A stretch of 49,592 nt of DNA from Gammaproteobacteria bacterium (GCA_022712915.1 JAFLJQ010000072.1:1-49592), one strand, 5' to 3'. Positions 22,696 to 32,839 are shown, numbered from the stretch's first letter. The notes: generated by a model not told the origin, from the sequence alone. Translations and numbers: made by a program.

Positions 22696-24897
22696 ATGGC
22701 CAATACCCCACCCCATTTTAATCCACGCGAATTTCTCCACCCAAAATACCTTCCAACCTGGATAGGTCTGGGCCTGTTGCGCATCATTGCAATGCTGCCT
22801 TACGGTGGGGTCCTCTTGCTGGGTAAACTCTTAGGCTGGTTTTCATTCTATCTTTTGCCCAGCCGCCGCCGCATCACTCGTACCAATATACGTTTATGTT
22901 TTCCTGAACGGAGTAAGAAAGAACAACAGCAACTGGTTAAACAAAATTTTTATGATGCCGCCATCGCCGTGCTGGAGTCGCCGCTGGCCTGGTGGGGCAG
23001 TGATAAAAAACTACAAGCCATTCACCAAGTAGAGGGACTAGAGCACCTGCAACAGGCCCAACAGGACGGCAAGGGCATTATTCTGTTGGGGGCTCATTAC
23101 ACGACACTGGAAATTGGGGGGCGCTTACTGGCCTATCACATCGACTGGTGCCCCACCTTCAAACGGGCCCACAATAAACTGTTCAATGCCGTAATGAAGA
23201 CCTCAAGACAGCGGGTGCATGGTCGATTACTGGCCAGCTCCGACATGCGTGGCATCATTAAATATCTCAAACAAAACGGTATTGTCTGGTTTGCCCCGGA
23301 TCAGGACTTCGGCCGACCCGGTAGTGTCTTCGCCCCCTTTATGAATGTCGCGACATCAACCCTGACCATGACCGCACGTCTGGCTAAAACCACGGGGGCA
23401 AAAATCCTGCCCATGTATTCTGAGCGCTTACCGGGGACAACAGGTTACCTGATACGCATTGGCCAACCCCTGAAAAATTTCCCTTCGGCAGATGAAGTAA
23501 AAGATGCCACAGCAATCAATCAGGCCATTGAAGATCAAGTGCGCCGTACACCGTCCCAATACCTGTGGGGTCACCGGCGTTTTAAAACCCGTCCCTTTGG
23601 TGAACCTCTAATTTATGCACCCCGTGCCGACAAATCTTTGCGCCTGTATAAACGGGTTATGCCTCTGTTATCTATGCCCATGATATTGCTTACCCTGTGG
23701 ATGGCCTTCAAGTGGCGAGACCGCCAATATCTGATACAACGCCTTGGGCTCGGATGTCCAAAACAAGCAACCGGCGGCGTTTGGCTGCATGCGGCATCCG
23801 TGGGGGAAGTTAATGCCATCATGCCTCTCATTGAACGCATCCATTGCCAATTTCCGACTTTGCCCATAACACTGACCACAGCCACGCCAAGTGGTGGTCA
23901 AACAGCACGTCATAAATTACCAACGGCTTGTGTACAACATTTTTTACCCCTTGACTGGGGCTGGGCAACACAAAAACTGATACGCCACTTGCGACCATCC
24001 TGCCTGCTGGTCATGGAAACAGAGATTTGGCCCAATCTTTACTGGAATTTTTATCGCCATAATATTCCACTCATTATCATCAATGGCCGACTCTCTGAGC
24101 GCACCCTGAATAATCGTTTTTATTGGCTAAGCCGACTCTATTTATTTATCGGCCAACTTATTCGCTTTGTACTGGCCAGGAGTGAAATCGATGCCAAACG
24201 CTTTGCCCGTTTAGGTGCCCATCCAGAATTGATTAAGGTCATGGGTAATATCAAATTTGCAGCAAACAAAACAGGCAAGGCAAGTGCCATTGAGCTTGCG
24301 CGCCCCTATATTCTGGCGGCCTCGACACGCGACGATGAAGAGTGGCGCATCGTCGAAGCCTGGCAGGCATCAGAGGCCCGTCAGACATTACTCGTCATCG
24401 TCCCCAGACATCCAGCTCGCCTTAAAAACATCCTTCAACAACTCAGATCTAAAATCGACACCATCGCCATACGCAGCAAAAATGAGTCCGTCACCGAAAA
24501 AACCCAGGTCTATATCGCAGACACCTTTGGTGAACTAAACCGATTTATAGCCGGTGCCGAGTTTGTCATCATGGGGGGATCATTTGTACCATTGGGAGGG
24601 CAAAATATTCTAGAATGTGCAAGGCAATCCCGTGCGGTCATTTTTGGGCCATACATGGACAACTTCAGTGATGAGGCGAATCTATTTCTTGAATATGGAG
24701 CAGGACTACAGGTCAAAGACACGACGGAATTAAGCGAAAAAATTAATCTATTGGCCAGTGATAAAAATAAATGTCAGCAGTTGAGCAACAATGGAAACCA
24801 TTTATTGGGACAATACAGCCACATCATTGACCACTATATGCAGGAGCTGGCCACCTTATGCCCCTGTTTCAAGAACTCATCACAGCCTGATAACTAG
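22696..24897 (+). CDS. Fused lipid A acyltransferase (LpxL-like) and KDO transferase (WaaA)
   Basis: A 733-residue two-enzyme polypeptide. Residues about 1-305 form a complete LpxL/HtrB-type late acyltransferase with an N-terminal membrane anchor, the catalytic HX4E motif (His134-Glu139) and the PDQDFG segment. Residues about 317-733 form a complete WaaA/KdtA, starting with its own hydrophobic anchor (MPLLSMPMILLTLWMAF) and carrying the acceptor-base motif ASVGEV (Glu371) and the GGSFVPLGGQNILE block. The frame is continuous through a short linker, and both halves have normal single-enzyme length. It would act at the cytoplasmic face of the inner membrane, joining two consecutive steps of Kdo2-lipid A assembly. 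The 3' end overlaps the convergent kdkA by 29 bases. Confidence 0.9.
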   Translation: MANTPPHFNPREFLHPKYLPTWIGLGLLRIIAMLPYGGVLLLGKLLGWFSFYLLPSRRRITRTNIRLCFPERSKKEQQQLVKQNFYDAAIAVLESPLAWWGSDKKLQAIHQVEGLEHLQQAQQDGKGIILLGAHYTTLEIGGRLLAYHIDWCPTFKRAHNKLFNAVMKTSRQRVHGRLLASSDMRGIIKYLKQNGIVWFAPDQDFGRPGSVFAPFMNVATSTLTMTARLAKTTGAKILPMYSERLPGTTGYLIRIGQPLKNFPSADEVKDATAINQAIEDQVRRTPSQYLWGHRRFKTRPFGEPLIYAPRADKSLRLYKRVMPLLSMPMILLTLWMAFKWRDRQYLIQRLGLGCPKQATGGVWLHAASVGEVNAIMPLIERIHCQFPTLPITLTTATPSGGQTARHKLPTACVQHFLPLDWGWATQKLIRHLRPSCLLVMETEIWPNLYWNFYRHNIPLIIINGRLSERTLNNRFYWLSRLYLFIGQLIRFVLARSEIDAKRFARLGAHPELIKVMGNIKFAANKTGKASAIELARPYILAASTRDDEEWRIVEAWQASEARQTLLVIVPRHPARLKNILQQLRSKIDTIAIRSKNESVTEKTQVYIADTFGELNRFIAGAEFVIMGGSFVPLGGQNILECARQSRAVIFGPYMDNFSDEANLFLEYGAGLQVKDTTELSEKINLLASDKNKCQQLSNNGNHLLGQYSHIIDHYMQELATLCPCFKNSSQPDN

Positions 24898-25594
24898 CCA
24901 ATAACTCCTGCCAGTTATTCTCGGCAAAATAAAATTCTTTGTAATGGCGCGTCAGCTTGGTCAAAGAATGATGCAAACGATTCAGGTTTGATTTCTGCCA
25001 TGGCCCGGCCGGACGTTGTTCGCCCCGATCAAAATCAATAAGAAAGACCGTTCCTTCATTATTAAGCATAATATTGTGTGCATTCAAATCAGCATGAAAA
25101 ATACCCGCCTGATGAAATTGCGCCAGGGTTGAACCCATCTCCTTCCAACAACGATCATCATAAGAACCACCCGACAGGCGTTGCGTCAAACTCAGGGCAT
25201 TGGGTATGCGTTGAGTAATAATGTCCGCCCCATACACAAAACCATGTTTGAAGACACGCGCAGCCACTGGTAAAGGCACAGGTAAGCCACTGTCATGCAT
25301 ACTTGCCAACAACCGCCACTCTCGCCAGGCTCGAGTACGCTCAAGGCCAAGCCACAAATAACGTTCTTCAATATAGCGGGCAATCAGACCACCGCGCCGA
25401 TAATGCCGCAAAACCCATTCTTGCCCATCCGCCTCAACAAACCAACTCGCCCCACGGCCTTGTGCCGTCTGGGTTACCTGATGCATAGCAAGCCAATAAT
25501 CAGGCGTAAATTGCTCTATCCTTATATCTTGAGAAACAGCCGGGTTATACAACACAAAATGACTGTCCGCATGATATGTTTTAGCTTCGATCAA
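24869..25594 (-). CDS. kdkA: 3-deoxy-D-manno-octulosonic acid (KDO) kinase
   Basis: A 241-residue protein-kinase-fold enzyme that phosphorylates KDO of the LPS inner core at the membrane. Key residues are catalytic Asp169 and Asn174 in HADLNAHN, and Asp187 in LIDFDRG. LRHYRRGGL and GRGASWF match the Haemophilus KdkA pattern. The start is a TTG, supported by GAGGAA six bases upstream. The end overlaps waaA on the other strand. KDO kinases usually accompany single-KDO lipid A species; here that is inference. Confidence 0.93.
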   Translation of the reverse strand: MIEAKTYHADSHFVLYNPAVSQDIRIEQFTPDYWLAMHQVTQTAQGRGASWFVEADGQEWVLRHYRRGGLIARYIEERYLWLGLERTRAWREWRLLASMHDSGLPVPLPVAARVFKHGFVYGADIITQRIPNALSLTQRLSGGSYDDRCWKEMGSTLAQFHQAGIFHADLNAHNIMLNNEGTVFLIDFDRGEQRPAGPWQKSNLNRLHHSLTKLTRHYKEFYFAENNWQELLASYQAVMSS

Positions 25595-25615
25595 TGTCTA
25601 TTCCTCAATTTTCTT

Positions 25616-26461
25616 TTAATCAATTTTTTGCGCTATCACAAAAAAGGCCACGCCTGCCGACAATTTTTCCTTTACATTCTGCCTCAGAAATTTGATAAAA
25701 ATATTTTGGTAGGGCTTGGGCTTTGAAGCATTACTTTTATAAACAAGCTTAAATCCACTCATTTGCAGAAGCTTGCTAAGGGAGGCAGGATTGTAATAAA
25801 AGATATGATGCTCACTATCATAATAGCGGCCAATCTTGTTTTTCTTCAGCCCCAATTTTTCCAGTAAAAATTTTATCCTTGAGCCCCAGGCTGAAATATT
25901 CGGCACGCCAATATACAAATAACCTTCTTCATTCATAATTGAATGAAAGCTTTTCAGTCTGGCTAGAGGGTCTTTGAGATGTTCCATAACGTGATGGGCA
26001 TAAATTAAATCGAATTTCTTATCTCCCCAATCCAACTTATCAAAATCACCACAACGTACATCCATATTCATTTTTTTTGCCAGCTCTTCCGTAGTGGCAC
26101 AATCCACATCATAACCACTCACTTGCCATCCCAGGTCTCGGGCATGTAAGGCATAAGTGCCATTACCTAAACCAAAATCCAGCATTTCGCCCTGATCAGG
26201 CATGAAACGATGGATGGCCTTAAAATTTTGCTGACACACCTCATGCTGTTCATCGAGGGTCTTCTGTGTGTATTCGGGCGTGATATAACCTGCGTAATAG
26301 TCTGTCAAATAGGCATCAGAATAGACCGGATTCATGAACTGCACACCACACTGGTCACACTTGTCGATATCATTTTCTCGATAATCTGCATGATAATGGT
26401 GAATACTCACCGAACGACAGACAGGGCAAATCTCGTACTTCTTATCAAACTTTCCCGGCAT
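25616..26461 (-). CDS. Zinc-ribbon class I SAM methyltransferase
   Basis: A 281-residue protein. An N-terminal zinc ribbon (CPVC...CDQC, residues about 12-38) is followed by a Rossmann methyltransferase with motif I MLDFGLGNGTYAL and IYAHHVMEHLKDP. Such proteins act on sugars or metabolites in surface-polysaccharide loci. ATG 26461 (MPGKFDKKYEICPVC) is preferred over the open ATG at 26527 because it follows AGAGGG and begins just before the zinc ribbon. It has a paralogue-like neighbour at 29753. The substrate is unknown. Confidence 0.85.
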   Translation of the reverse strand: MPGKFDKKYEICPVCRSVSIHHYHADYRENDIDKCDQCGVQFMNPVYSDAYLTDYYAGYITPEYTQKTLDEQHEVCQQNFKAIHRFMPDQGEMLDFGLGNGTYALHARDLGWQVSGYDVDCATTEELAKKMNMDVRCGDFDKLDWGDKKFDLIYAHHVMEHLKDPLARLKSFHSIMNEEGYLYIGVPNISAWGSRIKFLLEKLGLKKNKIGRYYDSEHHIFYYNPASLSKLLQMSGFKLVYKSNASKPKPYQNIFIKFLRQNVKEKLSAGVAFFVIAQKID

Positions 26462-26622
26462 TATAATAAAACCCTCTGAACAACTCGCAAAATATAACCA
26501 AACCTCGTATAGAAAACCAGTCAACACACAGCTAATCTGGCAAGCTTTAATCAGTAAGAAAATATAGTAGAATATTGAGATAACGTCACTACTGCCAGCA
26601 CAGCATAAATTATGCTTATCTC

Positions 26623-27696
26623 ATGAATGAAACCATAAAAAACCCAGCCAACATGATAAATTCCGGCACACTTAAAAATATTTGCCTGCTAAGACTCTCC
26701 GCCGTGGGTGATATTTGTCATACCTTGCCCATTGTCCGTACCTTACAAGCACACTTACCTGAGGTTCAAATTACCTGGATTATTGGCAAAACAGAGTATG
26801 GCCTAGTATATGACATTCCCGGTATCGAATTTATTGTTTTTGATAAATCCAAAGGTCTGGCAGCCTATCTAAATGTTAAACGATGCACCAAGGGGCAGCA
26901 CTTTGATATTTTACTCCACATGCAGATGTCGCTGCGCGCCAGTGCCCTTAGCCTGTTGATCCCGGCCGCCATCAAACTCGGTTTTGACAAACAACGGGCC
27001 AAGGACATGCAATGGCTGTTCACCCATCAGAAAATTGCCTATCAGGCCAAGCAACATGTGATTGACAGCTTGTTTGGTTTTAGTGAAGCCCTGGGGATAG
27101 AACAACACCTGTACCAATGGAATATACCCATACCGGATGAGGCAAGAGTCTTTGCACAACAAACTACTCACCACAAACCCATCCTTGTCATCAGCCCCTG
27201 CTCCAGCATGGCCTATCGTAACTGGTCCGTGGCCGGTTATGCTGCCGTGGCAGACTATGCCATTAAAAAATACAATATGCAGATCATGCTCACCGGTGGG
27301 CCGAGTGAGATAGAAAAACAGTATGGTCATGATATTACTCAAGCCATGAAATACCCCGCAACAAACCTGATCGGGCAAACCAGTTTAAAGCAGCTATTGG
27401 CTATCCTGGATCAGGCCCAGGTGGTTATTGCCCCCGATGCCGGGCCGGCCCACATGGCCACGGCCGTTAATACACCGGTCATCGGCCTATATGCCACCAC
27501 CAATCCGGATCGTGCCCGTCCCTATCTGAGTGCCGACTATACCGTCAATCATTATCCCGCAGCGGTGCAGGACAAATATGGCAAGACGGTAACTGAAATG
27601 CCCTGGGGTACACGGGTACGAGATGAAGGCACCATGGATCGCATCACCATTGGAGATGTAACCACTATGCTCGATAAAATAATGGCCGCCCGTTAA
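26623..27696 (+). CDS. LPS heptosyltransferase, family GT9 (WaaC-like)
   Basis: A 357-residue GT-B glycosyltransferase with an N-terminal ICLLRLSAVGDICHTLPIVR signature and the nucleotide-sugar site APDAGPAHMATA. It probably adds the first L-glycero-D-manno-heptose to KDO (WaaC type), judging from the RLSAVGD start and the absence of another waaC. It is peripheral at the inner membrane. It faces the previous gene divergently and overlaps the next, convergent GT9 by four bases at its end. Confidence 0.85.
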   Translation: MNETIKNPANMINSGTLKNICLLRLSAVGDICHTLPIVRTLQAHLPEVQITWIIGKTEYGLVYDIPGIEFIVFDKSKGLAAYLNVKRCTKGQHFDILLHMQMSLRASALSLLIPAAIKLGFDKQRAKDMQWLFTHQKIAYQAKQHVIDSLFGFSEALGIEQHLYQWNIPIPDEARVFAQQTTHHKPILVISPCSSMAYRNWSVAGYAAVADYAIKKYNMQIMLTGGPSEIEKQYGHDITQAMKYPATNLIGQTSLKQLLAILDQAQVVIAPDAGPAHMATAVNTPVIGLYATTNPDRARPYLSADYTVNHYPAAVQDKYGKTVTEMPWGTRVRDEGTMDRITIGDVTTMLDKIMAAR

Positions 27697-28682
27697 GGCA
27701 AAAATGTTTTACACGCCTCAAACACTTTCTCCGCAGAAATCGCTGCCAGACCTAATTCCGGCTGAGCCATCTCTTCAGCACAAAGCACCTTGAACTGGCT
27801 ATCCGGTACATACGGCCCACAATCACGTGGATCATGCCCCGCAAACAAAGCAAGTAGGTTGGTACCCACCGCTGCGGCAATATGCATTGGCCCCGTATCT
27901 GGTGAGATCAACAGGTTCATTCTCTGCAACAAAGCCTTGTAACGTTCAAAATTGAGCGGTGGAATAAACATAATCACCCGCCCGTTACTCAAACAGACAA
28001 TCCTTTCTCCTAATTGTCGGTCTTCCGGCATCAGATCCATAATTATAAATATTCTTTTAGATTTCGCTTCAGCATAGTCAGCAAACATGCTGGCCAATTC
28101 TGCAAAGTGATCTGCTGGCCACCCCTTCTCACTTCGAGTATTCCGATAGCCAAATGATAACTTGCGTAGGGCACTAAAGCTTGGATGCAGGCCAATGACA
28201 AAATCATCATTGTTAATATCATGTTGCTGGAGTTGCTCACGAGCTAACTGCATACCTTGTTTTGTAACAGGCAGGGTTAACCAACGATCATTTAATTCAT
28301 CACCCTGACAGACCATTTTAAGGCAGCGACGAGCATAATTTGTGGTTGAGTTTTCCTCAGTGATCCGATTAATTGATATAGTCTGTTGTTCAACTAATTC
28401 TAAAAAACTGCTTTTGAGTTCGAAACAGAAAACCTTATCGTAAACCGCTTTATTGATTTCCTTTTTTACCCTGCCTCGTTCCAGCAACCCCTTTATACCC
28501 TTGCGCTGGTAAATAATCAGTTGCGTCAACCGTTCATGAAATCCATTCAGCACACGCTTGCCGTCAGGACTGGTCAGGACATGCAACTCAGCCTCTGGCC
28601 ATTTATCCAGTATGGCCTTCAGCGCAGCCGTTACCATAACAATGTCCCCAGCACGCCCTACACGGATAGCCAGAATTTTCAT
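27693..28682 (-). CDS. Glycosyltransferase family 9 (heptosyltransferase-like)
   Basis: A 329-residue GT9 protein with MKILAIRVGRAGDIVMVTAA at the start and SPDTGPMHIAAA at the sugar-nucleotide site. The start is well defined by AAGGAGGTGAT immediately before the ATG. It probably transfers heptose or a related sugar to the LPS core; the acceptor is unknown. It runs in the same direction as the next two upstream genes. Confidence 0.85.
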   Translation of the reverse strand: MKILAIRVGRAGDIVMVTAALKAILDKWPEAELHVLTSPDGKRVLNGFHERLTQLIIYQRKGIKGLLERGRVKKEINKAVYDKVFCFELKSSFLELVEQQTISINRITEENSTTNYARRCLKMVCQGDELNDRWLTLPVTKQGMQLAREQLQQHDINNDDFVIGLHPSFSALRKLSFGYRNTRSEKGWPADHFAELASMFADYAEAKSKRIFIIMDLMPEDRQLGERIVCLSNGRVIMFIPPLNFERYKALLQRMNLLISPDTGPMHIAAAVGTNLLALFAGHDPRDCGPYVPDSQFKVLCAEEMAQPELGLAAISAEKVFEACKTFLP

Positions 28683-28718
28683 ATCACCTCCTTAGCATTT
28701 AACATTGCATTGCCGCAC

Positions 28719-29740
28719 TTAATCAAGCAAGGCCTGCATTGCCTGGCTGACCATATCTACCGAAGGGGGCATTCCATCGTGGCTCAATACAATATTGTGT
28801 GGCCCATAACGCGGCAAGTAACGAAATGGCAAGCAGATAAACTGTTCTGAAACGAAGAAAATGCCGACACTGGCGACACCGGCCGCAATGGATAAATGTC
28901 GAATACCCGTGTCATTAGACACCACCAGGCAGGCACCTTTAATCAGGGCAATGGTTTTATCCAGAGAATCAATATTCACCAGACCCTCAACATTTTTCTG
29001 CATATGATTGTAGGCCAATATCTCATCAATAGACTCCCACTCTTCCTTGCCTTTCAGCACAAAATGATCGAAGCCCTCATACTTACTGGCATTTTTTTGG
29101 ATCAACTCGGCAAATCGATCCACTGGCCAGCACTTTATCAGGGTTGAGGTACTGGTGAAATAAACAATATAAGGCCGTTCAGCTTTTTTTATTTCACCCG
29201 GCAAATCAAACAGTGGTGGATAAGTCGTAGCAAAACCAAACAGGTTTAACATCTCCAGTAAACAATCGGTTTCAAAATTTAAATCAGAACGAAACACCGT
29301 CACATCATAAAAAAGCTTACGTTGCAAACGATGATAAGGAAAACCCACCCGAATAGCCGAACGGTGCAACCAACAGATCCAAAAAGAGCGATGAGTGGCG
29401 GCTAAATCAAAAATGATATCCTGCTCACCCAGTTCTTTGGCCTTTTTTATTTGCTCTCGAACGGAAACATCCTTGCGATCCTTGCCATAGGCAATATGCA
29501 CACTATCCACTAAGTCTTCCGGTGTACCACGCGTATAGTTACTAACAATACTGAGCGTAATGTGGGCATTTGGAAAACAACGCCGCACTCTTCCTTCAGG
29601 AAAGGGCGCGTTAAGATCATGTCACCGAGTGCAGCATGACGTATGACGGCAACCTTACGCACTGCCTCAGGTTTAAGTGATTCGGCTCGCTGAATAGCCT
29701 TTGGTGAGGCCCATGCACCATTTCCAAACCAAAGTTTCAT
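28719..29740 (-). pseudogene. Family GT9 glycosyltransferase split by a frameshift
   Basis: The first frame (29740 down to 29510) begins MKLWFGNGAWASPKAIQRAE and reaches RHAALGDMILTRPFLKE. The homologous reading then continues in another frame as VRRCFPNAHITLSIV to a stop at 28719, including SNDTGIRHLSIA. The shift occurs in the AAGGAAGAG run near 29590-29597; gaining one base or losing two would restore a single protein of about 340 residues. The rest is uninterrupted and the SD-like CAGGT precedes the ATG. It may be a recent pseudogene, a sequencing error or, less likely, programmed frameshifting. Confidence 0.8.
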
Positions 29741-29752
29741 AAATTACCTGTA

Positions 29753-30553
29753 TTATTTTTTTAATACCGCAACAAAATTCCCATCGGCTTCTTCAAAGGC
29801 ATCATGTATGGTCACTTCACTAAAACCAGCCTGTTTGGCAAAATCAATAAAATTTTTCCCTCCAAACAAATGCAAATGCTCCAGAGGTTTTAAAGCTCCC
29901 CAGTTACAAACTAATGTTTTTGCCTGATCACAATCAACATCCGGGGTCTGGATCACAAAGACACCATCCTCTTTGAGAACGCGATGAACTTCCTTTAAAT
30001 CTGCCAGGGGATCCTCAAAGTGCTCAACCACATCAATGGCCGTAATCAAGTCAAAAAAACCGGCATTAAAACGCTGTGCCACATCACAAAATTTATCACT
30101 GTAAACCTGCTCACGGTATTTTGGATAGGTGTTACAAAAAGGTCTAACCAGAACCGTAACCAGCTCAACACCATAGACATCAAAATTTTCCTCAATACCG
30201 GCTGCCAGTAAAAAACCCTTGTTACAACCAATATCAAGATATGTTTTTGTCTGCCCTGTATGAATGTATTGCTTGGCAAACGTAAAAATACCACGAGCCC
30301 GTTGCATAAAATGAGCATAGCCTTTAATGCTGCGCATTTTTCGAAAAGGTGCAAATAATCTACGTCGCAGAGATTTAAGCCCCCCCCCTGTATAGGCTTT
30401 ATACATGTCGTCATTATTTGCAAAATTATCAACATAGATCAGACCACAGGAATGACAGCAAACATATTCCAGTTTATCAAAACTGCAATAGTGAGAAACC
30501 GGCTTTTGCTCGTGACAGATAATACAAGGGCGGGTAGCTTGATATTGGCTCAT
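29753..30553 (-). CDS. Zinc-ribbon class I SAM methyltransferase
   Basis: A 266-residue protein with N-terminal zinc-ribbon cysteines (CIICHE...CCHSCGLIY), methyltransferase motif I YLDIGCNKGFLL and ITAIDVVEHFEDPL, and HLHLFGGKNF near the end. ATG 30553 (MSQYQATRPC) is chosen; the TTG at 30568 is an alternative. Together with the 25616 gene it gives the locus two related methyltransferases, probably for sugar methylation of LPS or capsule. The substrate is unknown. Confidence 0.82.
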   Translation of the reverse strand: MSQYQATRPCIICHEQKPVSHYCSFDKLEYVCCHSCGLIYVDNFANNDDMYKAYTGGGLKSLRRRLFAPFRKMRSIKGYAHFMQRARGIFTFAKQYIHTGQTKTYLDIGCNKGFLLAAGIEENFDVYGVELVTVLVRPFCNTYPKYREQVYSDKFCDVAQRFNAGFFDLITAIDVVEHFEDPLADLKEVHRVLKEDGVFVIQTPDVDCDQAKTLVCNWGALKPLEHLHLFGGKNFIDFAKQAGFSEVTIHDAFEEADGNFVAVLKK

Positions 30554-30574
30554 GATGGGTATCGTCAATGTTAT

Positions 30575-31693
30575 TTAATGTAAGGTATGAACCGTCAGGC
30601 TCGTAAAAATCTGCATAAGTTTTGTATAGTGTTGCTGCTCCGAGAATACTTCATCAGCAAATTGTTGGCCAGCCCTGGCCAGAGATTTACAAAAGTCAGG
30701 GGCACTGACCAACTGCTTCAGGCAGGCCGCCAGGCTAACCGGATCACCTGGTTCAAAGAGCAAACCTGTTTTACCATGCTCAATAATTTCCGGCACACCT
30801 CCAGCATTCGAACCTATTACCGGGATCCCGCATTTCATACCTTCTATCAAAACCAGGCCAAAGGTCTCAGCATATGTGGTCAGGACAATGGCATCGAAGC
30901 AATTAAATATATAGACCGGTTTATCAACAAAACCAAGATAGTGAAATTGATCACGCAGGCCCCAGGCCTTAATCTTTTTCTGTAAATTAGCGAAGTAGGC
31001 CTGATCCATAATATGTCCCATCAGGGCAATCTCAACCTGCAATCCCTGTTGTTGTAACAGATTCACCGCCTCAAGCAAAAGATGCTGGCCCTTGCCATAC
31101 TCAATTCGGCCAGGCAATAGTATCCTGAATTTATCTTTCCCAAGGCCATGAGTTAATAAAAAAATATCGCAAGATATCGAATCAGCCTGTTCCAGCTCAG
31201 CCACCCCATGGTATAGCAGGTGTATTTTATCTTTCACTAGAGGTAAAAACCGCTCCGCCTCAGCATACAAACGTTTGGTAATCACCAGATAGGCATCAAT
31301 ATTCCGATAAATAAAACGGTGATAAAAATTCCGTTTATGCCTAGTCAGAGCCATGTGACGAATAAACGCCAGTTTGGGTTTGCTGCAAGACAGACACTTG
31401 GCCAACACGGCCAAAGGTAGATCTTTAGTCCAGTGAACATGCAAGAGCTCAGATTGCTGCTGATCGAGAAGACGTGCAAGCCGTCTAGCGGCAATGAAAG
31501 GGAATAACCTGAAACGAGGCCGCAAACTGGCTGTTTTAAGCTTACTATTACTCAGGCGCTCGGCAATCAAACTTCTGGATTGTATTACGAACAGACAATC
31601 ATGCCCCTGCTGCTGTAACCATTCGCTGACATTGAGAGCATAGAGTTCCAGACCACCCCAGCCTGATGAGGTACACAGTTCTACTATTTTCAT
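30575..31693 (-). CDS. Glycosyltransferase family 4
   Basis: A 372-residue GT-B enzyme. It opens MKIVELCTSSGWGGLELYAL, has RILLPGRIEYGKGQHLLLEA in the second domain, and carries the retaining E-x7-E signature ETFGLVLIEGMKCGIPV, followed by GGVPEIIEHGKTGLLFEPGD. It probably adds a hexose to the LPS core (WaaG-like position). ATG 31693 matches the usual GT4 start; the open frame begins at 31759, and no strong ribosome binding site marks either. Confidence 0.87.
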   Translation of the reverse strand: MKIVELCTSSGWGGLELYALNVSEWLQQQGHDCLFVIQSRSLIAERLSNSKLKTASLRPRFRLFPFIAARRLARLLDQQQSELLHVHWTKDLPLAVLAKCLSCSKPKLAFIRHMALTRHKRNFYHRFIYRNIDAYLVITKRLYAEAERFLPLVKDKIHLLYHGVAELEQADSISCDIFLLTHGLGKDKFRILLPGRIEYGKGQHLLLEAVNLLQQQGLQVEIALMGHIMDQAYFANLQKKIKAWGLRDQFHYLGFVDKPVYIFNCFDAIVLTTYAETFGLVLIEGMKCGIPVIGSNAGGVPEIIEHGKTGLLFEPGDPVSLAACLKQLVSAPDFCKSLARAGQQFADEVFSEQQHYTKLMQIFTSLTVHTLH

Positions 31694-31804
31694 ATAAAAG
31701 TCGGGCTGAATCCTGCTCTGACTATAGTATTTAAACCTCCATTTTTTACACAGAGGCAAAATGATTTATACTGCATTTTTATTACCTTATATTGTACCTC
31801 ATAA

Positions 31805-32839
31805 ATGGCTTCAAGCTACCCGAAAAAAATTCTCATTATCCGCAATGACAAACTGGGAGATTTTATGCTCAGTTTCCCGGCCCTGGGCTTGTTAAAGGCC
31901 AGCCTACCCGAGGCCCGCGTCTATGCCCTGATACCGGAATATACCCGTGACATGGCGGAGGCATGTAACTGGATCGATGAAGTCGTGATCGATCAATGGC
32001 AAAACAAGGGAGCATTGGCCAACCTGCAATTGCTAAAACTGTTCAGGCAACACCAATTTGATGCAGTTATCACACTCTACTCAACCACACGAATAGGTTT
32101 TTGCGCCTTTACAGCAGGGATACCTTATCGGATTGCCCCAGCCACCAAACTGGCACAGCTGTTTTACAACCATAGGCTGACACAACGACGCTCACGTTCA
32201 GAAAAACCGGAGCATGAATACAATAGTGATCTGGTGCGCCACTTCTGTCAGGATCACAAGATCTCACTCTCCACTGTCCCTCACCCACCTTTATTGCAAT
32301 TTGAACCTGCATCGATTCATAAGTTACGCTCAAAGTTTTGTAAACAGCACCAAATTTCGCCCGAGCAACAACTCATTTTTGTTCATGCCGGCAGCGGCGG
32401 TTCAGCACGTAATCTGTCAACGGAGCAATTTGCGGAACTAGCCAAACAGCTCACATCACAACAAGGACACATCATCATTATCAGTGCCGGTCCTGGTGAA
32501 TATGACACGGCCCATCGCCTGAGTGGATGGTTAACGGACACCCCACACCGAGTCTATGAATCACGCGAAGGTTTAAAAAAATTCGCCGAACATATCCAGT
32601 TTGCCGATCTCTTTATCGGCGGTTCAACCGGCCCCATCCATGTCGCCGGTGCGCTTAACAGGCCAACTGCCGCCTTTTATCCGCGCAGGCGCTCGGCCAC
32701 ATCATTGCGCTGGCAGACCCTCAATAGTCCGGAACGACGTCTGGCTTTTTCACCACCTGACGATGCCGAGGAAGAAGACATGGGCAAGATTGACATCGCC
32801 AGTGTCGCCAAAATAATTAGTCAACACTACCTTGGCTAA
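31805..32839 (+). CDS. Glycosyltransferase family 9 (heptosyltransferase-like)
   Basis: A 344-residue GT9 protein with ILIIRNDKLGDFMLSFPALG at the N-terminus, FVHAGSGGSARNLS and a sugar-nucleotide site GGSTGPIHVAGA. It is likely a core heptosyl- or hexosyltransferase. It is the second plus-strand GT9 in a mainly minus-strand cluster. Its stop codon directly abuts the stop of the next, convergent gene. Confidence 0.85.
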   Translation: MASSYPKKILIIRNDKLGDFMLSFPALGLLKASLPEARVYALIPEYTRDMAEACNWIDEVVIDQWQNKGALANLQLLKLFRQHQFDAVITLYSTTRIGFCAFTAGIPYRIAPATKLAQLFYNHRLTQRRSRSEKPEHEYNSDLVRHFCQDHKISLSTVPHPPLLQFEPASIHKLRSKFCKQHQISPEQQLIFVHAGSGGSARNLSTEQFAELAKQLTSQQGHIIIISAGPGEYDTAHRLSGWLTDTPHRVYESREGLKKFAEHIQFADLFIGGSTGPIHVAGALNRPTAAFYPRRRSATSLRWQTLNSPERRLAFSPPDDAEEEDMGKIDIASVAKIISQHYLG

